Shown here in pieces: positions 45,624 to 54,723 of a stretch of DNA of 64,000 nucleotides (positions are counted from its first letter, which is position 1; every line of letters begins with the position of its first letter). The notes below the pieces were generated by a model. That model did no database searches, had not been told where the DNA came from, and saw only the letters and a list, made by a program, of their open reading frames with translations. The stretch comes from Pontibacter sp. SGAir0037 (GTDB taxonomy: Bacteria; Bacteroidota; Bacteroidia; Cytophagales; Hymenobacteraceae): assembly GCF_005491705.1 (NCBI RefSeq), contig NZ_CP028092.1, positions 1 to 64,000 on the forward strand, in the 5' to 3' direction. Made by a program: the position numbers and the translations under genes.

Positions 45624-48254
45624 ATGGCAAAGAACACTTACAGAAACGATACGCTGCAATCAGGGCGGGCTAAGAACGAAGTACGAGGACGGAACGAGCC
45701 TAGGAAAGCAAATGCACCAATCGGTGATAAGGTAAAGAAGGAGAAGAAAAGTTGGTCTTTTAAATTGCCAAAATTTTCTTTTCCGTCCCTTCGCATAGGT
45801 TTTTTACACGACAGGCGCTTTAAGCTTTTTATAGGATTTAGTTTTCTGCTGCTTTCGTTTTTCTTAACCATTGCCTTCGTGTCTTACCTCTTTACAGGGC
45901 AGTCAGATCAGAGTGTGGTAGAATCCATCAACACTGCCGGCATTAAAGAATCGGGGCAGGAAACGGAGAACTGGCTCGGGCTTACCGGCGCCTGGATCTC
46001 CCACTATTTTATTTTCGATTTACTCGGCTTAGGAGCTTTCTTCCTGTTGCCCATCATCTTCTTTGCCGGTACCCGCATTGTTTTTAAGCGTGTAACAATA
46101 TCGCTTTCGTATGTTCTGGGCTTCTGCAGTTTTTCTATGCTGTGGCTGAGCCTTACGTTGGGTTACATCGTGTTTGTGACCAATACAGTAGATATGCTGG
46201 GTTACCTGGGCGGCGGAATCGGCATCGAGACAGCAATATGGCTTAATAGCCTCATAGGTTGGGGAACCGGGCTCTTCCTGGCGTTCCTGATGGTTCTTTT
46301 CCTGGTGTTCTTCTTTAATATTACGACACTAAGCTTCGGTAAAGTCATACTGGATACGCCAGACAATGAAAGAGCATTTGAAAAGAACAGTGCCTCTTCT
46401 ATAAGTGATGTGCTGCACAATGCTAACAGAGGCATCAACCATACCGCAGACCCTACTGCTTCGCTGGAAGCTGAAGACGAAGAGGAGGAAGTGGATGAGC
46501 TTTTTGAGGAGGATGAAGCCATTAACCGTGCCCTGGAAATGGAGCTGAGTGCTCTGAAACCTGAGAAGCCGGAGCCGCCAAAGCCTGCTGCAGTGCCACT
46601 TACCTTAGAACTGGATGTAGAGGGCTTAGTGGAAGAAGACGAAATTGCAGAGGAAGAGGAAGAGATAGTGGAAGAGGAGGAAGAAACGCTGGACCTGCAG
46701 ATACAGAAGGTGCCGGAAGAGGAAGAGGCCGATGTAATTTCCGGAGAGAATTACGATCCTACCCTGGACCTGGCCCGCTATCAGTATCCTACCATCGACC
46801 TGCTGACCGACTACGGCGTGAATAAGATTCAGGTAACGAAAGAGGAACTGGAGGCGAACAAAGTTAAGATTGTAGAAACCCTCGGGCACTATAACATTGG
46901 TATTGCTAAAATATCCGCCACCATTGGGCCAACAGTTACGCTCTACGAAATTGTGCCGGATGCCGGGGTGCGTATCTCCAAAATCAAAAACCTGGAAGAT
47001 GATATTGCCCTTAGCCTGGCGGCTTTGGGGATACGTATTATTGCCCCGATTCCGGGCAAAGGTACGATAGGTATTGAGGTGCCGAACACGAAGAAGGAGA
47101 TGGTATCGATCAAGTCGATCCTGTCTACAGAGAAATTCATGAAAAGCGAGATGGACCTGCCGATAGCTTTCGGTAAAACCATCACCAATGAAGTATTTAT
47201 CACTGATTTGGCTAAGATGCCTCACTTGCTCATGGCAGGTGCAACCGGTCAGGGTAAGTCAGTTGGTCTGAATGCTATTCTTACATCGTTGCTGTACAAA
47301 CGGCACCCTTCGCAGCTCAAGTTTGTGCTCGTCGATCCTAAAAAGGTGGAGCTTTCACTGTTTAATAAAATAGAGCGTCATTTCCTGGCAAAGCTGCCGG
47401 ATAGCGAAGAAGCTATTATAACTGATACAAAGAAAGTTGTAAATACCCTGAACTCGCTTTGTATGGAGATGGACATGCGGTATGACCTTTTAAAGGATGC
47501 CGGATGCCGCAACCTGAAAGAATATAACCGCAAGTTTGTGGAGCGAAAGCTGAATCCGAAGAAAGGACACCGGTTTATGCCATTTATTGTGCTCGTAATT
47601 GACGAGTTGGCAGACTTGATGATGACAGCCGGTAAAGAGGTGGAAACGCCGATTGCCCGACTGGCACAGCTGGCCCGTGCCATTGGTATACACCTGGTGG
47701 TGGCTACGCAGCGCCCTTCTGTAAACGTCATCACTGGTATTATCAAGGCAAACTTTCCGGCCCGTATTTCCTTTAAAGTAACTTCAAAAATAGACTCCCG
47801 CACCATTCTGGATGCAGGTGGCGCAGATCAGCTGATCGGGCAGGGGGATATGCTCTTTTCTATCGGATCGGATATTGTGCGTATTCAGTGTGCTTTTGTG
47901 GATACGCCTGAGGTTGACCGCATTTGTGATTTTATTGGGGAACAGCAGGGGTATAACGATGCTTACCTGTTGCCTGAGTTTGTGGGCGACGAAAGCGGTG
48001 CCGAGAAAACAGATTTTGATCCGTCTTCGCGTGATCCGTTGTTTGAGGAAGCGGCACGTATTATTGTACAGCATCAGCAGGGTAGTACATCTTTGCTCCA
48101 GCGCCGACTGAAGCTGGGCTATAACAGGGCTGGTCGCCTGATCGACCAGCTAGAAGCTGCCAGTATAGTAGGCCCGTTCGAAGGAAGCAAAGCCCGTGAA
48201 GTTTTAATCCGGGACGAATACAGTTTGGAACAGTTATTGAATACAATGCAGTAG
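45624..48254 (+). CDS. ftsK: DNA translocase FtsK/SpoIIIE
   Basis: A septum-located DNA pump that clears the chromosome from the division site and activates Xer recombination. The 876-aa protein has four N-terminal membrane helices (about 70-260), a very acidic linker (about 280-375, runs of Glu such as EEEEEIVEEEEE), the RecA-like motor with Walker A GATGQGKS at 539-546 and Walker B VIDELADLMM, and the C-terminal winged-helix gamma domain that reads KOPS sites (STSLLQRRLKLGYNRAGRLID). The lolA gene follows 23 bp later. Confidence 0.95.
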   Translation: MAKNTYRNDTLQSGRAKNEVRGRNEPRKANAPIGDKVKKEKKSWSFKLPKFSFPSLRIGFLHDRRFKLFIGFSFLLLSFFLTIAFVSYLFTGQSDQSVVESINTAGIKESGQETENWLGLTGAWISHYFIFDLLGLGAFFLLPIIFFAGTRIVFKRVTISLSYVLGFCSFSMLWLSLTLGYIVFVTNTVDMLGYLGGGIGIETAIWLNSLIGWGTGLFLAFLMVLFLVFFFNITTLSFGKVILDTPDNERAFEKNSASSISDVLHNANRGINHTADPTASLEAEDEEEEVDELFEEDEAINRALEMELSALKPEKPEPPKPAAVPLTLELDVEGLVEEDEIAEEEEEIVEEEEETLDLQIQKVPEEEEADVISGENYDPTLDLARYQYPTIDLLTDYGVNKIQVTKEELEANKVKIVETLGHYNIGIAKISATIGPTVTLYEIVPDAGVRISKIKNLEDDIALSLAALGIRIIAPIPGKGTIGIEVPNTKKEMVSIKSILSTEKFMKSEMDLPIAFGKTITNEVFITDLAKMPHLLMAGATGQGKSVGLNAILTSLLYKRHPSQLKFVLVDPKKVELSLFNKIERHFLAKLPDSEEAIITDTKKVVNTLNSLCMEMDMRYDLLKDAGCRNLKEYNRKFVERKLNPKKGHRFMPFIVLVIDELADLMMTAGKEVETPIARLAQLARAIGIHLVVATQRPSVNVITGIIKANFPARISFKVTSKIDSRTILDAGGADQLIGQGDMLFSIGSDIVRIQCAFVDTPEVDRICDFIGEQQGYNDAYLLPEFVGDESGAEKTDFDPSSRDPLFEEAARIIVQHQQGSTSLLQRRLKLGYNRAGRLIDQLEAASIVGPFEGSKAREVLIRDEYSLEQLLNTMQ

Positions 48255-48277
48255 AAGACAATTTTTACACAACAAAT

Positions 48278-48922
48278 ATGAAAAAGTTATTCTCCTTCCT
48301 GCTGCTTGCTTTTATGGTAGTGAACTTGGCACATGCTCAGCAAGACCCGCAGGCCCTGAAGATCCTGAACCAGATGAGCCAGAAATACAAATCCATGAAT
48401 GCCTTTAAGGCTACTTTTACGCAAACGCTGGAGAACCCTTCGGCTAAGGTAAAGGAAACCATGCAGGGCGATATTCTGGTGAGTGGCCCTAAATACCGTC
48501 TGGCAGTAAGTGGCCAGGAAATTATAAACGATGGCAAACTGATGTGGACCTACCTGAAGGACGTGAACGAAGTAACCATTACCGAAAACGATGCAGAGGC
48601 TGAATCTATGTCGCCAAGCAAGATTTTTGACATGTATAAAAAAGGGTATAAATATGCCCTGGCAGGTACCGAAAAGCAAGGCGCAGAAACGGTTGATGTA
48701 ATTGAACTGGCGCCAGAAGACAGAAGCAACCCTATATTTAAAGTGCGTCTGTATATCAGCCAGAAAGATAAGACCCTGAAAAGCTGGCAAATGTTCCGTA
48801 ACAATGGTAACCGCTATACTTACAGCATCAATAACTTTGTGGCCAACCCCACCCTGGCATCAGATACTTTCAGCTTTAACAAAGCCAAGTACAAAGGTGT
48901 AAGTGTGGTAGACCTGAGGTAA
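48278..48922 (+). CDS. lolA: Outer-membrane lipoprotein carrier protein LolA
   Basis: A periplasmic chaperone that ferries lipoproteins to the outer membrane. The 214-aa protein has a signal peptide (cleavage near AHAQQ, residue 21) and the LolA start LKILNQMSQKYKSMNAFKATFTQ's family pattern, plus the convex-barrel strands KETMQGDILVSGPKYRL and KLMWTYLKDVNEV. It is co-transcribed with ftsK, a neighbour pairing also known in proteobacteria, and ends at a terminator. Confidence 0.92.
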   Translation: MKKLFSFLLLAFMVVNLAHAQQDPQALKILNQMSQKYKSMNAFKATFTQTLENPSAKVKETMQGDILVSGPKYRLAVSGQEIINDGKLMWTYLKDVNEVTITENDAEAESMSPSKIFDMYKKGYKYALAGTEKQGAETVDVIELAPEDRSNPIFKVRLYISQKDKTLKSWQMFRNNGNRYTYSINNFVANPTLASDTFSFNKAKYKGVSVVDLR

Positions 48923-48942
48923 ACCTAACCCTTTTAATCCGG

Positions 48943-48978
48943 AAGAGGCTGCTTTCCAGTGTGGGAGCAGCCTCTTTT
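48943..48978 (+). terminator. Terminator of the ftsK-lolA operon
   Basis: An 11-bp stem (48943-48953 with 48966-48976), a 12-nt loop and a T-rich tail, 20 bp after the lolA stop. Confidence 0.85.
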
Positions 48979-49049
48979 GTTTTGTGGTTGTAGCGAATGG
49001 TGCAGCATATGGACTACAGCCTCAGGCCAGCTTCACGATAAAATCAGTT

Positions 49050-49079
49050 TTTGCCCCATCGTTTAATCTTTTACTTTTG
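49050..49079 (+). promoter_or_regulatory. pyrF promoter candidate
   Basis: TTTG -33 box (49050-49053), 18-nt spacer and a perfect TACTTTTG -7 box (49072-49079), 25 bp before pyrF. This is among the best matches to the Bacteroidota primary-sigma consensus in the window. Confidence 0.65.
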
Positions 49080-49104
49080 CAGAAACCTTTCCTTCTAAAG
49101 CCGC

Positions 49105-49938
49105 ATGACAAGAGAACAGCTGTTTGAGCAAATCCTGAAAAAGAAATCTTACCTCTGTGTTGGCCTGGATACAGATCCGAAGAAACTACCGCAGCACCTG
49201 CTGGATACCAAAGATCCTGTATTTGAGTTCAACCGCCAGATAATTGAAGCTACAGCTGATCTTTGCGTTGCCTATAAACCCAACATCGCTTTTTATGAAG
49301 CACAGGGGCCGAAAGGTTGGGTGAGCCTGGAGAAGACACTGCAGTGTATTCCGGAGGAGATTTTTACCATAGCAGATGCTAAACGTGGCGATATCGGTAA
49401 CACATCAGAATTGTATGCACGTGCCTTTTTCGAAACCATGCATTTCGATTCAGTAACGGTGGCTCCTTATATGGGAGCAGACTCTGTAAAGCCTTTCCTG
49501 GTGCAGGGAGGGAAGTGGGTAATATTGCTCGCCTTAACTTCTAATACAGGCAGCCAGGATTTCCAGATGCTGAAGCTGTCCGATGGAAACGAAGAATACC
49601 TTTTTGAGCAAGTGCTCCGCGAAAGTGCTTCCTGGGCAACTGCCGGCCAGATGATGTATGTAGTAGGTGCCACCCAGGCGGAATACGTGCAGCGGGTACG
49701 TAACCTGGTGCCTGACCATTTCCTGCTGGTACCGGGAGTAGGGGCGCAGGGTGGTAGCCTGGAAGAAATATCCAGGTTGGGTATGAACCAGCAATGCGGG
49801 CTGTTGGTAAACTCTTCCCGTGCTATTATTTATGCCTCTTCCGGCACAGACTTCGCTGAAAAGGCACGTGAAGCGGCCTTGCAGGTGCAGCAGGAAATGG
49901 AGCAGTACCTGGAACAGTATGTGCAGCATTTGTCTTAG
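49105..49938 (+). CDS. pyrF: Orotidine 5'-phosphate decarboxylase
   Basis: Decarboxylates OMP to UMP, the last step of de novo UMP synthesis. The 277-aa protein belongs to the longer class 2 enzymes. The catalytic [10 protein letters not shown] lies at 91-100 with Lys93, preceded by [11 protein letters not shown] and followed by the phosphate-binding VPGVGAQGG. It has its own promoter and is not next to other pyr genes apart from pyrD 3.7 kb upstream. Confidence 0.95.
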   Translation: MTREQLFEQILKKKSYLCVGLDTDPKKLPQHLLDTKDPVFEFNRQIIEATADLCVAYKPNIAFYEAQGPKGWVSLEKTLQCIPEEIFTIADAKRGDIGNTSELYARAFFETMHFDSVTVAPYMGADSVKPFLVQGGKWVILLALTSNTGSQDFQMLKLSDGNEEYLFEQVLRESASWATAGQMMYVVGATQAEYVQRVRNLVPDHFLLVPGVGAQGGSLEEISRLGMNQQCGLLVNSSRAIIYASSGTDFAEKAREAALQVQQEMEQYLEQYVQHLS

Positions 49939-50085
49939 TATCTATAAAAAATAAGTTGTGGTGCCCATAGCTCGGACTGAACTATGGGCACTGCTATTAC
50001 TAGTTTTCAGGAGCTTTCGGAACTAAATTTTCACTTCTGCTGCTTTTGCCGTATCATTCATTCTGCATTGGCTATAAAGGCTTTT

Positions 50086-51378
50086 ATGAGAGAAGCATTT
50101 CTACACTACATCTGGCAGCATCAGTATTTCGATAAATCAAACCTGGAAACGGCAGAGGGCGAACCAATACAGGTATTGCGGACAGGCTTTTACCACAGCG
50201 ATGCCGGCCCGGATTTTAAAGAGGCACTTATCAGGATAGGAGAAGTAGAGTGGTCGGGGAGTGTAGAAATACATATCAGAGCCTCTGACTGGCAGCGGCA
50301 CCGGCACCAAACAGATGAGAAGTATAACCAGGTGGTGCTGCATGTGGTGTGGGAGGCTGATGAGGCTGTGTTGCGTACCGATAATACTTCCATTCCGACG
50401 CTGGAGCTCAAGAACCGGATAGCGCCGGCTATGCTGCAGAAGTATGAAACACTGCAGCTGGCAGGTGGTGCTATACCCTGCGCCAGCTTCTGGCCTACTG
50501 TGCCCGATATTACTAAAACCATGATGATGGAGCGGGCCTTAACAGAGCGGCTGGAACTGAAAGGGGCGGAGGTAACAGCGATGTACCGCAACAATGGCAA
50601 TGACTGGGAGCTGACGGCTTACCAGTTGTTGTGCAAGGGCTTTGGTTTTAAGCTAAACCAGGAGCCTTTCGAACGGCTGGCAAAAGCATTGCCCTGGCAG
50701 GTAGTGCGGCGGCATCAGCAACAAGGTATGCAGGTAGAGGCGCTGCTGTTTGGGCAGGCAGGCTTTCTGAACGAAGTAAAAGATGAGTACAGTCAGCAGC
50801 AGGTAAGGGAATTCAGCTTTCTGAGCTACAAGTATAGTTTAAAAGCACAGGTGATGCAGCGGCATCACTGGAACTTTCTGCGAATGCGACCGGCAAATTT
50901 TCCGACTGTCAGGCTGTCTCAGTTAGCAGCTGTGCTGGCGAGCCACCAGCATCTGTTTGCCAGATTAATGGAAACATCAGATGTGAAAACGTATGAAGCC
51001 CTGTTCAGAGTGCCGGTTTCTGCGTATTGGCAGGAGCATTACGATATAGGCAAATCGTCTAAAGCTGTGCAGGAAGCTATAGGTAAAAGCAGTGCCCAAA
51101 ACCTGATTATCAATGTGGTGGTGCCTCTATTAGCTGGTTATGCGCACTATAGCCAGGAACGAACATACCTCGAGAAAGCGGTTGCCCTGCTGGAAAAGCT
51201 AAAGGAGGATTCTAACAGAACTACCCGCCTGTACGAGGAACTTGGCTGGAAAGCCAGAACGGCTGCTGATAACCAGGCTGCATTAGCTCTGTATAAACAC
51301 TATTGTGCTCCGGTTAACTGCCTGCAATGTGCTGTCGGAAACAAAATCATCAAACAAAATAACCTTTCAGTGCTGTGA
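50086..51378 (+). CDS. DUF2851 family protein
   Basis: A 430-aa Bacteroidota protein of unknown function. It shows the family start REAFLHYIWQHQYFD, the GFYHSDAGPDFKEALIRIG block and VEIHIRASDWQRHRHQ, which together hint at a nuclease-like fold; that is speculative. The C-terminus carries a Cys-pair pattern CAPVNCLQCAVGN. The ATG at 50086 is chosen since the preceding 34 codons do not look like the family. Its TGA overlaps the ATG of the next gene (TGATG), implying coupling. Confidence 0.85.
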   Translation: MREAFLHYIWQHQYFDKSNLETAEGEPIQVLRTGFYHSDAGPDFKEALIRIGEVEWSGSVEIHIRASDWQRHRHQTDEKYNQVVLHVVWEADEAVLRTDNTSIPTLELKNRIAPAMLQKYETLQLAGGAIPCASFWPTVPDITKTMMMERALTERLELKGAEVTAMYRNNGNDWELTAYQLLCKGFGFKLNQEPFERLAKALPWQVVRRHQQQGMQVEALLFGQAGFLNEVKDEYSQQQVREFSFLSYKYSLKAQVMQRHHWNFLRMRPANFPTVRLSQLAAVLASHQHLFARLMETSDVKTYEALFRVPVSAYWQEHYDIGKSSKAVQEAIGKSSAQNLIINVVVPLLAGYAHYSQERTYLEKAVALLEKLKEDSNRTTRLYEELGWKARTAADNQAALALYKHYCAPVNCLQCAVGNKIIKQNNLSVL

Positions 51379-52664
51379 TGCTGCTGGTATATGTGCTACA
51401 TATGGCAGTGCTGGCGGGGCTGGGCTGGCTTTTATACAGGCAGGACTGGGTAAAGCAAATTAAAGCTTACTATGTGCCGGCACTACTCTTAAAACTGTTT
51501 TGTGGCGTCTGTTTAGGCTTGCTGTATTTCTACTACTATGGCGCAGGCGATACCATTACCTACCAGCAGGAGTCGCTTAAGTTAACAGCTTATGCAATTG
51601 AAAATTTTACGGCTTACCTGCGCCTGCTTGTTTTCAACGAGTTCGAGAGCGAAAGCTTCCGGGCTTCTATATTGTTTACCAGGAACCCGGGCTTTTCCAA
51701 TTCTTTTTTTATGCTGAAAATTATCAGCGCCCTCAACCTGCTTACGGGCAGTTCTTATTACCTCAACTCCTGCTACTTTTCACTTTTCAGTTTCTGGGGT
51801 TCGGCCAAGCTTGCCGCTGTGTTAAGTACTATTTTCCCCAACCATAGAAAAGCCGCAGTGCTTGCCCTTTTGTTTTTTCCGTCTGTGGTGTTCTGGGGCT
51901 CCGGCTTGCTGAAAGATGCTGTCCTGATGGGAAGTATGATGTGGGTGGTTGCCTTTGCGCTTCAGGTAGCGCATGAGAAGAAGCTGCAGTTAAGTTCGGT
52001 TATACTGTTCCTGCCGATGCTGTATACCTATGTCCGGATAAAGGTTTTTTTATCGGCTCCGCTCCTGGCTGTCTTATTTGTGTATACGATTGTTACCTTA
52101 CTGGCTGGCAGGTATCAGTTGCTGCGTAAGCTGAAAGTACAAGTGCTGGTTATAGTAGGTTTTATAGCAATCGCGGGAGTAACCGCCATGCAGTTGATCG
52201 GTATTTTTAATCCTGATTTTATCTTCCGCCAGATTATTGTCACTTATAATGTGCTGCTGGCTAATTCGCAGCAGGTGCCACACATAGAATACCCCTACCT
52301 GGAGCCGACCTGGCAAAGTATGGCTTTTTATGCTCCACAAGCTTTCTTTAATGCCGTATACAGGCCTTTTGCCGGTGAGGCTTTGCAGCCGCTGTACCTG
52401 GCTGTAGGGCTGGAAAACCTGCTCCTGCTTGTATTGTCCGGAACAGCCTTGGGAGCTTTTGTAAAACACAGGGCAAAGCACCTTACTCTGTTCCATGTTT
52501 GCCTGATATTCTATATTGTTGTAACTGCTGTCATGATAGGGCTTACAACGCCTAATTTTGGTTCTCTTAGCCGGTACCGCATTGCCTTTCTACCATTTCT
52601 GGCTTACCTGCTGCTCCGGAACGTATATGTACAGGCTTTTCTGAAAAAGCTGAAATTACCTTAA
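51378..52664 (+). CDS. Multi-pass membrane protein, possible GT-C-like glycan enzyme
   Basis: A 428-aa polytopic protein with about ten membrane helices. The loop after the second helix contains YYGAGDTITYQQESL, recalling the acidic first loop of GT-C glycosyltransferases and EpsG-like polymerases, and FFPSVVFWGSGLLKDA is another family-like block. Function is unproven. The start overlaps the DUF2851 stop; a GTG one codon earlier is an alternative. A NeuD-like acetyltransferase follows, which fits a role in surface glycans. Confidence 0.65.
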   Translation: MLLVYVLHMAVLAGLGWLLYRQDWVKQIKAYYVPALLLKLFCGVCLGLLYFYYYGAGDTITYQQESLKLTAYAIENFTAYLRLLVFNEFESESFRASILFTRNPGFSNSFFMLKIISALNLLTGSSYYLNSCYFSLFSFWGSAKLAAVLSTIFPNHRKAAVLALLFFPSVVFWGSGLLKDAVLMGSMMWVVAFALQVAHEKKLQLSSVILFLPMLYTYVRIKVFLSAPLLAVLFVYTIVTLLAGRYQLLRKLKVQVLVIVGFIAIAGVTAMQLIGIFNPDFIFRQIIVTYNVLLANSQQVPHIEYPYLEPTWQSMAFYAPQAFFNAVYRPFAGEALQPLYLAVGLENLLLLVLSGTALGAFVKHRAKHLTLFHVCLIFYIVVTAVMIGLTTPNFGSLSRYRIAFLPFLAYLLLRNVYVQAFLKKLKLP

Positions 52665-52698
52665 AAGAGGCTTGCTTTTAATCTACCCAGCTTATTTG

Positions 52699-52706
52699 TA
52701 CCTTTG
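52699..52706 (+). promoter_or_regulatory. -7 box TACCTTTG, promoter candidate for the acetyltransferase
   Basis: A perfect TAnnTTTG match 20 bp before the NeuD-like gene. CTTG at 52671-52674 could be a weak -33 box but the spacer is long. Confidence 0.45.
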
Positions 52707-52725
52707 CATTTTATTTAAGAAAGCT

Positions 52726-53361
52726 ATGCAAAATCCTGTCATAATACTTGGTGCCGATAAATTGGGCACCGCAGCACTCGATATCTTTAACAGTAACAGT
52801 GTAGTGGTTTACTGCTTCCTCGACGATAGCAAGAATTTGCAGGAGCAGGAAATTAACAATGTGTCGGTGATGAGCAACACAGAAGACGGCGAATTTCTGA
52901 AGCTGATCGGCAAGAAGTGCGATGTATTTGTGGCGGTGGAAGATTCTGCCGCACGCAAAGGCCTTATTAAAATGCTGAAGGAGGAGTATAAAGTGGTGCC
53001 GGTAAATGCCATTCACCGCTTCAGTTCTGTATCGGAACATGCCTGGCTGGGCCACGGCAACATGATTGCTGCCGGTGCCGTGGTAAACAATAATAGCAAG
53101 ATCGGTAACTATACCCTGATCCAGTCCGGGGCTGTTGTTGATACAAAGGCCGAGATCGGCGACTATGTGCAGGTTGGGGCAGGTGCCATTGTAAACTCAG
53201 AAGTGGTAGTGGAAGAAGGAGCTTTTATCGGTACTGGTGCAGTAATTGTAGCGGGCGTTAAGATAGGTAAAAATGCCCGTGTAGGTGCTGGTTCTGTGGT
53301 AGTAGCCGACGTGCCGGCCAAAGCAACCGTATTCGGTAACCCGGCAGCTCCTGTAAAATAA
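52726..53361 (+). CDS. NeuD-like sugar O-/N-acyltransferase
   Basis: A 211-aa protein. An N-terminal nucleotide-sugar-type Rossmann domain (about 1-90; VIILGADKLGTAALDI) is followed by a left-handed beta-helix of hexapeptide repeats (about 105-205; GAVVNNNSKIGNYTLIQSG and similar). This is the architecture of NeuD/PglD acetyltransferases that modify sugars for glycoproteins or polysaccharides. The acceptor is unknown. The ATG at 52726 is chosen because the domain begins there and a -7 box lies just upstream. No sialic acid or bacillosamine genes are nearby. Confidence 0.82.
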   Translation: MQNPVIILGADKLGTAALDIFNSNSVVVYCFLDDSKNLQEQEINNVSVMSNTEDGEFLKLIGKKCDVFVAVEDSAARKGLIKMLKEEYKVVPVNAIHRFSSVSEHAWLGHGNMIAAGAVVNNNSKIGNYTLIQSGAVVDTKAEIGDYVQVGAGAIVNSEVVVEEGAFIGTGAVIVAGVKIGKNARVGAGSVVVADVPAKATVFGNPAAPVK

Positions 53362-53430
53362 ACTTTTGTCGGCTACAGGCTGTTAAAAACAGAACTGATA
53401 AAAATCATTTACAGGTATTGCAACAGCAGT

Positions 53431-53438
53431 TACCTTTG
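53431..53438 (+). promoter_or_regulatory. -7 box TACCTTTG, trhO promoter candidate
   Basis: A perfect TAnnTTTG match 83 bp before trhO. The resulting leader would contain the 16-bp repeat at 53468-53483. Confidence 0.45.
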
Positions 53439-53467
53439 CATTAAAAAAGAATGTGCATAAGTGGTAT

Positions 53468-53483
53468 GTGCTACTTGTGTCGT
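53468..53483 (-). repeat. 16-bp repeat shared with the pyrD-ftsK gap
   Basis: The reverse complement of this segment is ACGACACAAGTAGCAC, identical to 45407-45422. It lies in the presumed trhO leader. Confidence 0.6.
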
Positions 53484-53520
53484 AAAAAAGAGTTAACACT
53501 TAGCGAGAAACTAAGCCGTT

Positions 53521-54489
53521 ATGAACAAACCATACAGCATTTTACTTTACTACTGCTATACACCAATAGCAGATCCTGAGGCCTTCCGTGAAGAGCATCA
53601 CCTGTTTTGCCTGGAGAACAATATCCTGGGCCGTATTATCGTCTCTAAAGAAGGATTGAACGGTACGATCTCCGGCCTGAAAGAAGATTGCGACAAATAC
53701 ATGGCAACCATGAAAGCGGACCCGCGCTTTGCCAAAACCGACTTCAAAATAGATGAGTCGGATAACCATGCTTTTGCGAAACTACATGTGCGTACGAAAT
53801 CTGAGATTGTGCACTCTGGCTTGCTGCACATCGACCCGAATGTACGTACAGGTGTGCACCTTTCGCCTAAAGAGTTTAAAGATATGAAAGACCGCGAAGA
53901 TGTGGTGGTGCTGGATGTGCGCTCTGATTATGAGTACAACGTAGGTCGCTTTAAAAATGCGGTTACCCTAGATATTGAGAACTTCCGCGATTTTCCTGCT
54001 AAAGTAGACGAACTGAAAGAAAAGTATAAAGACAAGAAAATCCTGACTTATTGTACAGGCGGTATTAAATGCGAAAAAGCAAGTGCTTTCTTGTTGGAAC
54101 AGGGCTTCGAAAATGTGTACCAGCTGCATGGCGGTATTATTAAGTACGGGATGGAAGCCGGTGGAGAAGACTTTGAGGGTAAATGCTATGTGTTTGATAA
54201 CCGTGTGGCTGTAGATGTGAACAAGGTTAACCCTAAAGTGATTTCCAGGTGCTATGTATGCGATACAGAAAGCGATCGCATGGTAAACTGCGCTAATCCG
54301 GTGTGTAACCTGCACGTGCCCATCTGTGAAAAGTGTGGTTGGGAGCTGGAAGGAGCCTGTTCTGCAGAGTGTAAAGAGCATCCCGAGAAACGCCCTTACG
54401 ATGGCACCGGCTACTATCAGAAAGAAATGAACGGGTACAATCCGTTGAAAGGGTTCAACCGTCGTAAGAAAACAGACGTATCTGTATAA
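53521..54489 (+). CDS. trhO: tRNA uridine(34) hydroxylase TrhO (rhodanese family)
   Basis: Oxygen-dependent enzyme that makes 5-hydroxyuridine at the tRNA wobble position. The 322-aa protein has an N-terminal UPF0176 domain (about 1-100), a rhodanese domain (about 115-215) with the active-site Cys178 in YCTGGIKC, and a cysteine-rich C-terminal region (CYVCDTES to CSAEC) that may bind a metal. It matches the E. coli YceA architecture. It ends in a terminator. Confidence 0.92.
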   Translation: MNKPYSILLYYCYTPIADPEAFREEHHLFCLENNILGRIIVSKEGLNGTISGLKEDCDKYMATMKADPRFAKTDFKIDESDNHAFAKLHVRTKSEIVHSGLLHIDPNVRTGVHLSPKEFKDMKDREDVVVLDVRSDYEYNVGRFKNAVTLDIENFRDFPAKVDELKEKYKDKKILTYCTGGIKCEKASAFLLEQGFENVYQLHGGIIKYGMEAGGEDFEGKCYVFDNRVAVDVNKVNPKVISRCYVCDTESDRMVNCANPVCNLHVPICEKCGWELEGACSAECKEHPEKRPYDGTGYYQKEMNGYNPLKGFNRRKKTDVSV

Positions 54490-54506
54490 GTATTCACTAA
54501 AGCTAG

Positions 54507-54544
54507 AGAAAAGCGTGTGCCTTTCAGCCACGCTTTTCTTTTTT
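54507..54544 (+). terminator. Terminator after trhO
   Basis: An 11-bp stem (54507-54517 with 54529-54539) followed by a T run, 18 bp after the trhO stop. Confidence 0.85.
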
Positions 54545-54550
54545 ATACCT

Positions 54551-54712
54551 TTAGATATTAGATGATAGACTTGCTCATGTTTTGCTATACAGTATCTCTT
54601 GAATTTTCTAACTTGAAAAGCTGAATTTTCTTGTAGAGGTGTTTTGATGTTCAAACGTTTGTCTACTATCTACCTTCTACGATCTAACATCTAGTATCTA
54701 ATAGCTAAAAAC
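54551..54712. repeat. TAGATATTAGA-type dispersed repeats before the nucleoside phosphorylase
   Basis: Two AT-rich segments (54551-54570 and 54661-54708) contain imperfect inverted variants of TATCTAATA/TAGATATTAGA. The second includes ACTATCTACCTTCTACGA (54665-54682), which matches 16 of 18 bases of 29827-29844 in the acpP-fabF gap, and CTAGTATCT, whose complement is found at 22500. They do not code. Confidence 0.55.
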
Positions 54713-54723
54713 CTGACTAAACT

